A stretch of DNA of 5,224 nucleotides from Cellvibrionales bacterium UBA2511 (GTDB taxonomy: Bacteria; Pseudomonadota; Gammaproteobacteria; Pseudomonadales; Porticoccaceae): NCBI GenBank assembly GCA_002341315.1, contig DDNV01000098.1:9700-14923 (forward strand), given 5' to 3'. Positions within the stretch are counted from its first letter, which is position 1. Every line of letters begins with the position of its first letter. The notes under the pieces were generated by a model. It was not told where the DNA came from, made no database searches, and saw only the letters and a program-made list of their open reading frames with translations. The translations under genes and the position numbers were made by a program. Positions 1-5,224 of this stretch are shown here, piece after piece.

Positions 1-20
1 GCGCCACTGGCCAGTGGCGC
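1..20. repeat. Perfect 20-bp palindrome inside the DUF2066 gene
   Basis: GCGCCACTGG is followed directly by its exact reverse complement, so the first 20 bases form a perfect spacer-free palindrome with TGGCCA at the centre. It encodes SATGQWR-like residues of the DUF2066 protein. Because it sits at the window edge I cannot see whether the symmetry extends further. It may be chance within a coding sequence, or a protein-binding or cruciform site; nothing here decides between these. Confidence 0.6.
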
Positions 21-693
21 TTCGATAGGCCCGTAGAATCAGCCAGGAATCCACATCGTAGCGTTCTGCAACTGATGCCAGCCGCGCCTGGTCAAATGCC
101 CAGGCCTGTGCTTCTGTCAGCATCTGGCTGTCTGATAAATCAAACATCGGCCGCAATAGCGGCACACCCCGGTCAGCCATCAACTGACTGAGCGCAGCAT
201 CGGCATTCGGCAGCTGTTCGCTGGTGACAAACTGTTTTCCGGCAACGGGGTCATCTACCACAATCCACGCCAGCAGCAACGGACGCCCTGCCGGCCAGAT
301 CTGTAACTGATGACGTCGCAACAGCTGGTCGATCGCCGGTTCGGAATAACGGATATTGATCGCCATACCCGCTCTGGGCGCGGCGCCGTCTTCACTGGGC
401 GCCGCCAACGAATCGCGATAACTCGTGTAACTGTATGCCGTCACATAACGCCGGGGCTCTGCCGTGGCACTATCCAACCGGGTGTTTAACAGCACCTGAC
501 TGTCGCCGGTTACCTTGACCAGCACTTTTTCCAGCCCGGTCTTCAGCGCCCGCTCTCTGGCCGCATCGCTCTGATCCGGTACGGGCACCAGTGCCTCATA
601 GAGATCGACCAGCGGAGCCGCAGCAATGGGCAGGGTAAAGAACCCCGCAAACAGCAGGGCGACAAGATTCTTCAACAGCGCGATATTTTTCAT
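1..693 (-). CDS. DUF2066 domain-containing exported protein (partial, C-terminus off left edge)
   Basis: The reading frame runs from ATG at 693 leftward for 231 codons with no stop, so the C-terminal part is missing; family members are, from memory, roughly 350 residues. Residues 1-26 look like a Sec signal peptide: MKNIALLKN, a hydrophobic stretch to about residue 21, then an Ala-rich cleavage site near residues 24-26. The mature start ([15 protein letters not shown]), the following R-A-L-x4[11 protein letters not shown] block (about 47-65) and the later [11 protein letters not shown] segment match my recollection of DUF2066. Its function is unknown and a periplasmic or envelope location is inferred. 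It is divergent from purM, a neighbourhood I recall from Pseudomonas. An in-frame stop about 37 bases upstream limits the start; an in-frame TTG at 720 is possible, but ATG 693 gives the better signal peptide. No Shine-Dalgarno sequence is evident. Confidence 0.85.
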   Translation of the reverse strand, partial: MKNIALLKNLVALLFAGFFTLPIAAAPLVDLYEALVPVPDQSDAARERALKTGLEKVLVKVTGDSQVLLNTRLDSATAEPRRYVTAYSYTSYRDSLAAPSEDGAAPRAGMAINIRYSEPAIDQLLRRHQLQIWPAGRPLLLAWIVVDDPVAGKQFVTSEQLPNADAALSQLMADRGVPLLRPMFDLSDSQMLTEAQAWAFDQARLASVAERYDVDSWLILRAYRSATGQWR

Positions 694-700
694 GGTCGGG

Positions 701-709
701 ATTGTAACA
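701..709 (-). promoter_or_regulatory. Candidate extended -10 element for the DUF2066 gene
   Basis: Read on the minus strand, these bases are TGTTACAAT, a TGn extended -10 followed by TACAAT (5 of 6 matches to TATAAT). No good -35 lies at 16-18 bases. Transcription would begin at about 694-693, at or next to the ATG, giving a leaderless or nearly leaderless message. An alternative -10, GATAAT (minus strand, 734-729), would give a leader of about 29 bases but also lacks a good -35. Both are weak calls. Confidence 0.25.
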
Positions 710-737
710 GCAGCCTGCAAATAGACATATTATCTAA

Positions 738-766
738 CTGTCAGACGCCGCCTTTTCATATAAAAT
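738..766 (+). promoter_or_regulatory. Probable sigma70 promoter of purMN
   Basis: CTGTCA at 738-743 (4 of 6 matches to TTGACA) is followed after 17 bases by TAAAAT at 761-766 (5 of 6 matches to TATAAT). Overlapping TATAAA at 759-764 is an alternative -10 with a 15-base spacer. Transcription would start near 773 and leave a leader of about 31 bases carrying AAGG at 794-797, seven bases before the purM ATG. I see no sequence resembling the enteric PurR operator (ACGCAAACGTTTGCGT) in this gap, so purine repression of that type is not supported. Confidence 0.5.
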
Positions 767-804
767 ATCCCACCTTTTCACCCACTACCCAGCAAGGCCC
801 GCCA

Positions 805-1857
805 ATGAGTCACCCCAAGCAACCCTCTCTCAGCTACAAAGATGCCGGTGTTGATATCGACGCAGGCAACGCCCTGGTCGAACGGATCAAACAGGTTGCC
901 AAGCGCACCCGCCGACCTGAAGTACTGGCCGGTCTGGGAGGATTCGGCGCATTGTTCAGCCTGCCCAGTGGCTACAAGGAACCGGTGCTGGTATCGGGCA
1001 CGGACGGTGTCGGCACCAAACTGAAGCTGGCAATGGATCTCGGTATCCATGACACCATCGGCATTGATCTGGTGGCCATGTGCGTCAACGATCTGGTGGT
1101 CTGCGGGGCCGAGCCACTGTTCTTTCTCGATTATTACGCCACCGGCAAATTACATGTCGATACCGCTGCTGCCGTCGTCACGGGTATTGGTCAGGGCTGT
1201 GAACTCGCAGGCTGCTCACTGGTGGGCGGCGAGACGGCGGAAATGCCCGGTATGTATGAGGGCGAGGATTACGACCTGGCGGGCTTCTGTGTCGGGATTG
1301 TCGAAAAGTCCGGCATTATCGATGGCAGTGCCGTGCATGTGGGCGATGCCCTGATCGGACTGGCCTCCTCCGGCCCGCACGCCAACGGTTATTCGTTGAT
1401 TCGCAAAATCATCGAAGTCTCCGGCGCAGACCCGCGCACAGAAATGGTCGACGGCAAGCCGCTGGGTGAACTGTTGCTCACCCCCACGCGAATTTATGTC
1501 AAGACCCTGCTGGGGCTGGTGGAGCACGCGCACGTGCCGGTCCATGCGATTTCTCACATTACCGGTGGCGGCCTGCTGGAAAATATTCCACGGGTTCTGC
1601 CGGACAGTGCCAAAGCTGTCATCGACACCCAAAGCTGGCGGATGCCCGCCATTTTTGACTGGCTGCAACGCAACGGCAATGTCAACGCCACCGAAATGCA
1701 CCGCACTTTTAACTGCGGCGTCGGCATGGTGATCTGCGTGCCACAAAGTGCCGTGCAAACGGCACTGGACACACTGCACATCGCTGGCGAGGAAGCATTT
1801 GTCATGGGCGAAATCGCCCATGCTGAACCCGGCGAACAACGCGTTCAACTAGGATAG
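805..1857 (+). CDS. purM: Phosphoribosylformylglycinamidine cyclo-ligase (AIR synthetase)
   Basis: PurM closes the imidazole ring: it converts formylglycinamidine ribonucleotide plus ATP to aminoimidazole ribotide in the cytosolic de novo purine pathway. The 350-residue product is close to the roughly 345 residues of the E. coli enzyme. It carries the family's landmarks in order: the [13 protein letters not shown]-terminus (10-21), GLGGFGALF (43-51), the glycine-rich [13 protein letters not shown] nucleotide-binding segment (64-76), [20 protein letters not shown] (86-105), [13 protein letters not shown] (139-151), and [15 protein letters not shown] (from 187) at the start of the C-terminal AIRS_C domain, which also contains [13 protein letters not shown]. 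The ATG at 805 is supported by AAGG at 794-797 and by the usual N-terminal length. purN follows 11 bases after the stop, so the pair is almost certainly one operon. Nothing is missing or broken. Confidence 0.98.
   Translation: MSHPKQPSLSYKDAGVDIDAGNALVERIKQVAKRTRRPEVLAGLGGFGALFSLPSGYKEPVLVSGTDGVGTKLKLAMDLGIHDTIGIDLVAMCVNDLVVCGAEPLFFLDYYATGKLHVDTAAAVVTGIGQGCELAGCSLVGGETAEMPGMYEGEDYDLAGFCVGIVEKSGIIDGSAVHVGDALIGLASSGPHANGYSLIRKIIEVSGADPRTEMVDGKPLGELLLTPTRIYVKTLLGLVEHAHVPVHAISHITGGGLLENIPRVLPDSAKAVIDTQSWRMPAIFDWLQRNGNVNATEMHRTFNCGVGMVICVPQSAVQTALDTLHIAGEEAFVMGEIAHAEPGEQRVQLG
1803..1822 (+). other. Strong hairpin near the 3' end of purM
   Basis: CATGGGCGA (1803-1811) and TCGCCCATG (1814-1822) are exact reverse complements. 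They would form a nine-pair stem with only AA between the arms, or in practice an eight-pair stem with an AAAT tetraloop. The hairpin lies inside the last codons of purM (the MGEIAH segment), about 35 bases before the purM stop. No T-run follows, so it does not look like an intrinsic terminator. It could affect message stability or purM/purN balance, but may simply result from codon choice. Confidence 0.5.
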
Positions 1858-1868
1858 GCTGATTGAAT

Positions 1869-2525
1869 ATGAATAAGAGTTACAAACCAAGGCTGGCAAT
1901 ATTGATTTCCGGTAAGGGGAGCAACCTGCAATCCTTTATCGATGCGATACAGATGAACGTGATCGATGCCGAAATCGTTTGTGTGATCAGCAACAATCCC
2001 GATGCCCCCGGGCTGGAAAAAGCCAGGGCCGCCGGCTTGCCCTGCCAGGCGCTGGACCACCGGCAGTTCCCCGACCGGGACAGTTTCGATGTGGCGCTGG
2101 CTGACCTGCTGGAAGGCTACAAACCCAACCTGATACTGCTGTGCGGTTTCATGCGTATTCTGACCCCGGCATTTGTCGAACGCTTTGCGGGCATGATGAT
2201 GAACATCCACCCATCCCTGCTGCCAAAATATCCCGGCCTGCATACCCAGCAGCGCGCCATTGAGGCCGGCGATACCAAAACCGGCGCCACGGTGCATTTC
2301 GTCACATCAGAGCTCGACGGTGGCCCGGCGATAATTCAGGCCGAAGTCCCCATTCTGGAAGATGACACTGCCGAAACGCTGAGCAGCCGTGTCTTTGAGC
2401 AGGAAAACCTGATTTACCCGATGGCCGTGCGCTGGTATTGCCAGGGCAGGGTGACACTGAGTAACGGTAGGGCCTGCCTGTTTGGTCGACCCCTGCCGCC
2501 CACAGGATTCGCCTTCCAGGGATAA
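1869..2525 (+). CDS. purN: Phosphoribosylglycinamide formyltransferase 1 (GAR transformylase)
   Basis: PurN transfers a formyl group from 10-formyltetrahydrofolate to glycinamide ribonucleotide, a step of de novo purine synthesis two reactions before PurM. Counting from ATG 1869 the protein has 218 residues, near the usual 210-220. Visible features are the phosphate-binding loop SGKGSNLQ (14-21), ISNNPDAPGLEKA (40-52), GFMRILTP (93-100), the catalytic N-x-H segment NIHPSLLPKYPG (N112, H114) and SELDGGPAIIQA with D150. N112, H114 and D150 correspond to N106, H108 and D144 of the E. coli enzyme. The start is ambiguous: a TTG at 1863 adds two residues and is eight bases after AGGAT at 1851, whereas ATG 1869 has only a weak AGG at 1856-1858. 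I prefer the ATG. Either start lies within a few bases of the purM stop, implying translational coupling. Confidence 0.97.
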   Translation: MNKSYKPRLAILISGKGSNLQSFIDAIQMNVIDAEIVCVISNNPDAPGLEKARAAGLPCQALDHRQFPDRDSFDVALADLLEGYKPNLILLCGFMRILTPAFVERFAGMMMNIHPSLLPKYPGLHTQQRAIEAGDTKTGATVHFVTSELDGGPAIIQAEVPILEDDTAETLSSRVFEQENLIYPMAVRWYCQGRVTLSNGRACLFGRPLPPTGFAFQG

Positions 2526-2607
2526 ATAACTGAAATATTCACAACTAAATGGCATCCAAAGAGTCTGACAAACTGCCAGCATCAAAAATTGAGGGAATTC
2601 ACAGTTA
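2526..2607. other. Intergenic gap between purN and the DUF3108 gene
   Basis: These 82 AT-rich bases contain no intrinsic terminator that I can see. The only inverted repeat noted is TGGCA...TGCCA with a long loop and no T-run. CTGACA at 2565-2570 resembles a -35 but has no acceptable -10 at 15-18 bases. GAGGGA at 2591-2596 is the likely ribosome binding site of the next gene, with a rather long 11-base spacing. Transcription from the purM promoter could therefore continue through. Confidence 0.4.
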
Positions 2608-3354
2608 ATGCGCCACACTCGTCGCCACACCCCATCTGCCATCCCGCTGACAGGCCTGATCCTGTTGTCGCTGCTTTCAGGCCTGTGTCTCGCCGAGACC
2701 AAAGAACCGGCCCTGACCCCCTATCATCTCGTTTACGATGCCACCATCAAGGGTATGGATATCCAGGCGGAGCGGCATCTGGTCAGGGAAGGAGACAGCT
2801 ATAAACTGGTGAGCAAAGCTGACACCCTGCTGGCCAGTATTACCGAAAAGGGCACCTTCAAAATTGATTCAACAGGCAATATTCTTGGCCAACAGTACAC
2901 CTACGAACGCAATATTTTCGGCATCAAGAAAAATGAGTCACTGACCTACGACCGGTCAGCGGGTGTTGCCAATTATCAGAAAAAAAAGAAACAACGACAG
3001 GTAAAGCTCGACAGTGACTACCTGGACAAACTGACCTATCAGATCCAGCTACAACGGGACCTGATCAGGGGTAATACTCCCCTGCAGTACCAGGTGATTG
3101 ACCGCGGCAAAATAAAGCAGTACAACTTCGAAATCATGGGTGAGGAAATCGTTGATACCGCATTGGGTTCGATAAACACCGTCAAGGTTCACCGTGTCCG
3201 CGAAGACAGTGATCGGGAAACCTACATGTGGTTTGCGCCGCAAATGAATTATCTCCTGGTGCAGATCTGGCAGAATGAGGATGATGACGACCACCGCATC
3301 ACCCTGAAGGAAGGCACAGTGAACAATAAACCCATCACCACAGGCAGCCACTAG
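2608..3354 (+). CDS. DUF3108 domain-containing exported protein
   Basis: This 248-residue protein begins with a Sec signal peptide: RHTRRH gives the positive N-region, residues 12-26 are hydrophobic, and cleavage probably falls after CLA (residue 29). C27 is preceded by SGL rather than a lipobox ending in G, A or S, so a lipoprotein is unlikely. The mature part opens with LTPYHLVYDATIKGMDIQAERHL and continues with alternating polar/hydrophobic strands, YQIQLQRDL, a VIDRGKIKQYNFEIMGEE block, LGSINTVKVHRVREDSDRETYMWFAP and LLVQIWQNEDDDDHRITL. This series is typical of DUF3108, a beta-rich envelope family of unknown function. Placement directly after purN is a neighbourhood I recall from other Gammaproteobacteria. 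A lysine cluster near residues 125-128 is encoded by an A8 run. GAGGGA at 2591 supports the start, and the CDGSH gene follows 18 bases after the stop. Confidence 0.88.
   Translation: MRHTRRHTPSAIPLTGLILLSLLSGLCLAETKEPALTPYHLVYDATIKGMDIQAERHLVREGDSYKLVSKADTLLASITEKGTFKIDSTGNILGQQYTYERNIFGIKKNESLTYDRSAGVANYQKKKKQRQVKLDSDYLDKLTYQIQLQRDLIRGNTPLQYQVIDRGKIKQYNFEIMGEEIVDTALGSINTVKVHRVREDSDRETYMWFAPQMNYLLVQIWQNEDDDDHRITLKEGTVNNKPITTGSH
2980..2988 (+). other. A8 run with in-frame A_AAA_AAG slippery heptamer
   Basis: Eight A residues (2980-2987) followed by G are read as AAA AAA AAG inside the DUF3108 gene. Bases 2982-2988 form A AAA AAG in the correct phase, the same heptamer that drives -1 frameshifting in E. 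coli dnaX. A -1 shift would add about nine codons and stop at TGA 3015-3017, truncating the protein near its middle. I do not see a convincing stimulatory Shine-Dalgarno sequence upstream or a strong hairpin downstream, so programmed use is uncertain. RNA polymerase slippage on the A-run is the alternative. Confidence 0.3.
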
Positions 3355-3358
3355 CACC

Positions 3359-3365
3359 GGGAGGG
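3359..3365 (+). promoter_or_regulatory. Ribosome binding site deciding a GTG start
   Basis: GGGAGGG lies seven bases before GTG 3373. It is a strong Shine-Dalgarno match at ideal spacing and favours the GTG over the in-frame ATG at 3397, which has no comparable site. Confidence 0.7.
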
Positions 3366-3372
3366 CATCCCC

Positions 3373-3621
3373 GTGACAACACCAGAACCGGGCGGTATGA
3401 CACCCATTATCCAGACTGTCACGGAAGGGCAGACCTATTGGTGGTGTGCCTGTGGGAAAAGTGCCAATCAACCATTCTGCGATGGCTCGCACACAGGCAC
3501 GGCCTTTGAACCAAAACCCTGGCGGGCAACCAGAACTGGCAAAGTCGCCTTCTGCACCTGTAAACGTACTGCCACACCACCACTTTGTGATGGCAGCCAT
3601 ACACAGCTGACCAAGGAGTAA
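3373..3621 (+). CDS. Tandem CDGSH [2Fe-2S] iron-sulfur protein
   Basis: This 82-residue protein contains two complete CDGSH motifs of the form C-x-C-x2-(S/T)-x3-P-x-C-D-G-S-H. The first has C25, C27, C36 and H40; the second has C61, C63, C72 and H76. Each set supplies the three-Cys/one-His ligands of a [2Fe-2S] cluster, as known for mitoNEET-type proteins, so the polypeptide should hold two clusters. The two-motif layout resembles the monomeric class that includes mitochondrial CISD3. There is no signal peptide or membrane segment, so it is predicted to be cytosolic. Proposed roles for the family are redox sensing and cluster or electron transfer; the partner here is unknown. The GTG start is chosen because of the strong GGGAGGG at 3359-3365. 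It is placed 18 bases after DUF3108 and overlaps the ribosome binding site of the following DUF3014 gene, which indicates coupled translation. Confidence 0.93.
   Translation: MTTPEPGGMTPIIQTVTEGQTYWWCACGKSANQPFCDGSHTGTAFEPKPWRATRTGKVAFCTCKRTATPPLCDGSHTQLTKE
3613..3618 (+). promoter_or_regulatory. Ribosome binding site of the DUF3014 gene within the CDGSH gene
   Basis: AAGGAG forms the last two sense codons (Lys-Glu) of the CDGSH gene and lies six bases before ATG 3625. Ribosomes ending the CDGSH protein at 3621 would be positioned to reinitiate, so the two proteins are likely made in linked amounts. Confidence 0.75.
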
Positions 3622-3624
3622 CAA

Positions 3625-4473
3625 ATGAGGGTCAACCCCGACGAGCGTCCGGAAAGAGAAGCTGGCAGAAACAAACTTGCCCTGTGGATTGGCGTGGTCA
3701 TCGTGCTGGCAGGTCTGGCACTGCTAAGCTATTTTTTTCTCACGCCGACGGATGAAACACCCATCACTATGACAGCACCTGAAGCCAGCACCCCGGCATT
3801 GCCAGCTCCGACACCGGCTACAACAAACCCGGTCGCTGACATTGAAGAAACCGTTCCCGAGCAATCACCACAACCAACAACGTCGGAACTGCCGTCACTG
3901 GACGACAGCGATGAATTCGCCCGCCAACAATTTACGGAGCTGACCCCGGATGACCAACTGGGTCAGTGGTTTCCTCCGAACCATGTCCTTCGCCGCACTG
4001 TCAGCCTGCTGGATGGTCTATCCCGCGGTGACGTATTGCGCAAAATGCTCAGAGCCCCCACGCCGAAAGGTAGTTTCGCAGTCGTCCAGGATGGACAAAA
4101 ACGTTCGATCAGCCCGACCAATTATCAACGCTACGATTATCTGGTCGACACCCTGGAAGCCATGGACAACGAAAAGCTGACCAAGCTTTTTCATCTGCTT
4201 CGGCCACTGCTTGAACAGGCCTATGGTGAGCTCGGCTATCCCTCTGAAAGTGTAGACAAAGCGATTATCAGAGCCCTGGATCAGGTTCTGGCCACCCCGC
4301 TACCTCTACAGCCCGTTTATCTGGTGCAGGATTCCGTGCAGTACAAATACGCGGACCCGAAACTGGAGGCGCTACCCGCCCTGCAAAAACAGCTGATCCG
4401 CATGGGCCCCGAACATACCCGGCGGATTCAGGACAAAGCCAGAGCACTCCGGGAAAGCCTGCTGGCGGACTAG
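3625..4473 (+). CDS. DUF3014 domain-containing membrane-anchored protein
   Basis: This 282-residue protein has a short charged N-terminus (RPEREAGRNK), one transmembrane helix at about 18-39, and a Pro/Thr/Ala/Glu-rich linker (about 40-88). A C-terminal globular region (about 89-282) matches my recollection of DUF3014: ELPSLDDSDEF, the LRRTVSLLDGLSRGDVLRKMLRAPTP block, NYQRYDYLVDTLEAMD, LLRPLLEQAYGELGYP, ATPLPLQPVYLVQDSVQYKYADPKLEALPALQKQLIRMGPEH. By the positive-inside rule the bulk should be periplasmic, tethered to the inner membrane by the flexible linker. No biochemical function is known to me for this family, and I see no catalytic motif. The ATG is set by AAGGAG at 3613 with only 3 bases after the CDGSH stop. 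Its frame stays open past the TAG stop into the next gene. Confidence 0.9.
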   Translation: MRVNPDERPEREAGRNKLALWIGVVIVLAGLALLSYFFLTPTDETPITMTAPEASTPALPAPTPATTNPVADIEETVPEQSPQPTTSELPSLDDSDEFARQQFTELTPDDQLGQWFPPNHVLRRTVSLLDGLSRGDVLRKMLRAPTPKGSFAVVQDGQKRSISPTNYQRYDYLVDTLEAMDNEKLTKLFHLLRPLLEQAYGELGYPSESVDKAIIRALDQVLATPLPLQPVYLVQDSVQYKYADPKLEALPALQKQLIRMGPEHTRRIQDKARALRESLLAD

Positions 4474-4542
4474 CCCCCACCATCAGGTCGTGGATCGCGC
4501 ACCCTCTGCCTCATCGGCACGATAGTTGCTTGCTCATGCTTC
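4474..4542. other. Gap between the DUF3014 and PAS genes
   Basis: No intrinsic terminator or clear promoter is visible in these 69 bases, and there is no Shine-Dalgarno sequence before ATG 4543. In the frame shared by both flanking genes the stretch has no stop codon and no ATG, GTG or TTG. Read through, it would encode PPPSGRGS followed by a hydrophobic stretch, RTLCLIGTIVACSCF. TATACT at 4561-4566 resembles a -10 but has no -35 and lies inside the annotated gene. Confidence 0.4.
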
Positions 4543-5224
4543 ATGGCAGACCTCAATCTCTATACTGTTCACTCCTCCACCGAACTGCAGCGTGAACCTT
4601 TGTTGGAAATGCTGCTGTCCGAGCTCGACGGCATGGTTTACTGCTGCCGGCAGGACAGCCACTGGACAATGGATTTTGTCAGTGAAGGCTGTCTGAAACT
4701 CACCGGCTACCCGGCAAAAGACCTGCTGCTCAACAGCCGGATATCATACGAGGAAATCACGCACATCGATGATCGCAAACGGGTGCGGGAAACGATCGAC
4801 TATGCACTAAAAAAAGGCATTTCCATCAATGTCGAATACCGAATCTACCATGCGGATGGCAGCGTACGCTGGGTCTGGGAGAGGGGTCAGGGCGTCTCCA
4901 TGGATGGTTATCCCGGCGCACTGCATGGCTTCATTCAGGATATAACCCAGCGCCACGCCAATGAAGAGGCCATGGTTGAGGCCGAACATCGCTATCGAAG
5001 TATCTTTGAAAATGCGATTGAAGGTATTTTTCAGACAACCACCGATGGCTACTATCTGAACGTCAACCCCGCCCTGGCAACGATTTACGGTTACGAAACA
5101 ACCGACGAACTGCAACGGGCACTAAAGAACATCAGTCAGCAGTTGTATGTCGACCCCGACAGGCGGGCGACATTTGTACAACTCATGCAAAATAATGGCG
5201 GGGTCAAAAACTTTGAATCACAGG
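4543..5224 (+). CDS. Tandem PAS-domain sensor protein (partial, C-terminus off right edge)
   Basis: The frame is open from ATG 4543 to the window end, giving 227 complete residues. PAS domain 1 spans about 24-135: LDGMVYCCRQDSHWTMDFVSEGCLKLTGY (28-56), then the PAC part EYRIYHADGSVRWVWERGQGV (98-118) ending GFIQDIT (129-135). A short probable coiled-coil linker (136-150) leads to PAS domain 2 at RYRSIFENAIEGIFQTTTDGYYLNVNPALATIYGY (150-184). Such tandem PAS modules are common in diguanylate cyclases, phosphodiesterases and histidine kinases; the output domain is not in view, so the function cannot be fixed. No membrane segment follows the chosen start, so a cytosolic sensor is inferred. The start is uncertain: ATG 4543 lacks a Shine-Dalgarno sequence, and an in-frame ATG at 4609 would begin just before PAS 1. 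No canonical start exists between the previous stop and 4543. Confidence 0.85.
   Translation, partial: MADLNLYTVHSSTELQREPLLEMLLSELDGMVYCCRQDSHWTMDFVSEGCLKLTGYPAKDLLLNSRISYEEITHIDDRKRVRETIDYALKKGISINVEYRIYHADGSVRWVWERGQGVSMDGYPGALHGFIQDITQRHANEEAMVEAEHRYRSIFENAIEGIFQTTTDGYYLNVNPALATIYGYETTDELQRALKNISQQLYVDPDRRATFVQLMQNNGGVKNFESQ

Noticed and set aside
694..804. Possible PurR operator or riboswitch upstream of purM
   Set aside because: No match to the PurR palindrome is visible, and the predicted leader of about 31 bases is too short for a purine riboswitch.
1216..1848. A 210-codon open frame on the minus strand opposite purM
   Set aside because: It lies wholly antisense to purM, whose protein is unmistakable, and its translation shows no recognisable domain. 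It is a shadow of codon bias.
2024..2044. Inverted repeat CAGGGC...GCCCTG inside purN
   Set aside because: A six-pair stem with a nine-base loop in GC-rich coding sequence is expected by chance and has no T-run.
1845..2297. A 150-codon open frame on the minus strand opposite purN
   Set aside because: It is antisense to conserved purN motifs and has no recognisable protein features.
2538..2593. Possible separate promoter for the DUF3108 gene (TTCACA at 2538 or CTGACA at 2565)
   Set aside because: Neither -35-like hexamer has an acceptable -10 at 15-18 bases, so I do not call a promoter.
2675..2697. Possible lipoprotein signal around C27 of the DUF3108 protein
   Set aside because: The residue before the Cys is Leu, not Gly, Ala or Ser, so the lipobox is not satisfied; signal peptidase I cleavage after CLA fits better.
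3049..3624. A 191-codon open frame on the minus strand opposite DUF3108 and CDGSH
   Set aside because: It spans two well-supported plus-strand genes and their gap, and its translation shows no family features.
4807..5115. A 102-codon open frame on the minus strand opposite the PAS gene
   Set aside because: The plus strand carries two clear PAS domains here; the antisense frame has no domain support.

Overview
The window looks like core chromosomal DNA of a gammaproteobacterium with mid-range to moderately high GC content. The main evidence is the order of genes: a DUF2066 exported protein divergent from purM, then purN, then a DUF3108 exported protein. From memory this order resembles the purM/purN region of Pseudomonas and related Gammaproteobacteria, and the protein motifs fit. 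I cannot assign a genus. I see no insertion sequence, CRISPR array, tRNA, rRNA or phage gene.

Layout. Positions 1-693 (minus strand) hold the N-terminal part of a DUF2066 protein that runs off the left edge. A 111-base divergent intergenic region (694-804) carries a plausible sigma70 promoter for purM and a weaker candidate for the DUF2066 gene. purM (805-1857) and purN (1869-2525) follow as a tight pair for purine synthesis. After an 82-base gap comes a co-directional run: a DUF3108 exported protein (2608-3354), a two-motif CDGSH iron-sulfur protein (3373-3621) and a membrane-anchored DUF3014 protein (3625-4473). These last three are separated by 18 and 3 bases, so they are probably co-transcribed. 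The right end (from 4543) is the start of a sensor protein with two PAS domains, whose output domain lies beyond the window.

How the genes work together. PurM makes aminoimidazole ribotide and PurN formylates glycinamide ribotide; both belong to de novo IMP synthesis. The neighbours have no established biochemical link to purines. DUF2066, DUF3108 and DUF3014 are all predicted to be exported or membrane-anchored proteins of unknown function, and the CDGSH protein is a small cytosolic [2Fe-2S] protein. No clear intrinsic terminator is visible in any gap, so read-through from purMN into the DUF3108-CDGSH-DUF3014 run is possible.

I found no convincing new multi-gene system. The most interesting items are the uncharacterised DUF3108/CDGSH/DUF3014 run, a dnaX-type slippery heptamer in an A8 run inside the DUF3108 gene, a perfect 20-bp palindrome at the left edge, a strong hairpin at the 3' end of purM, and the poorly defined start of the PAS gene.
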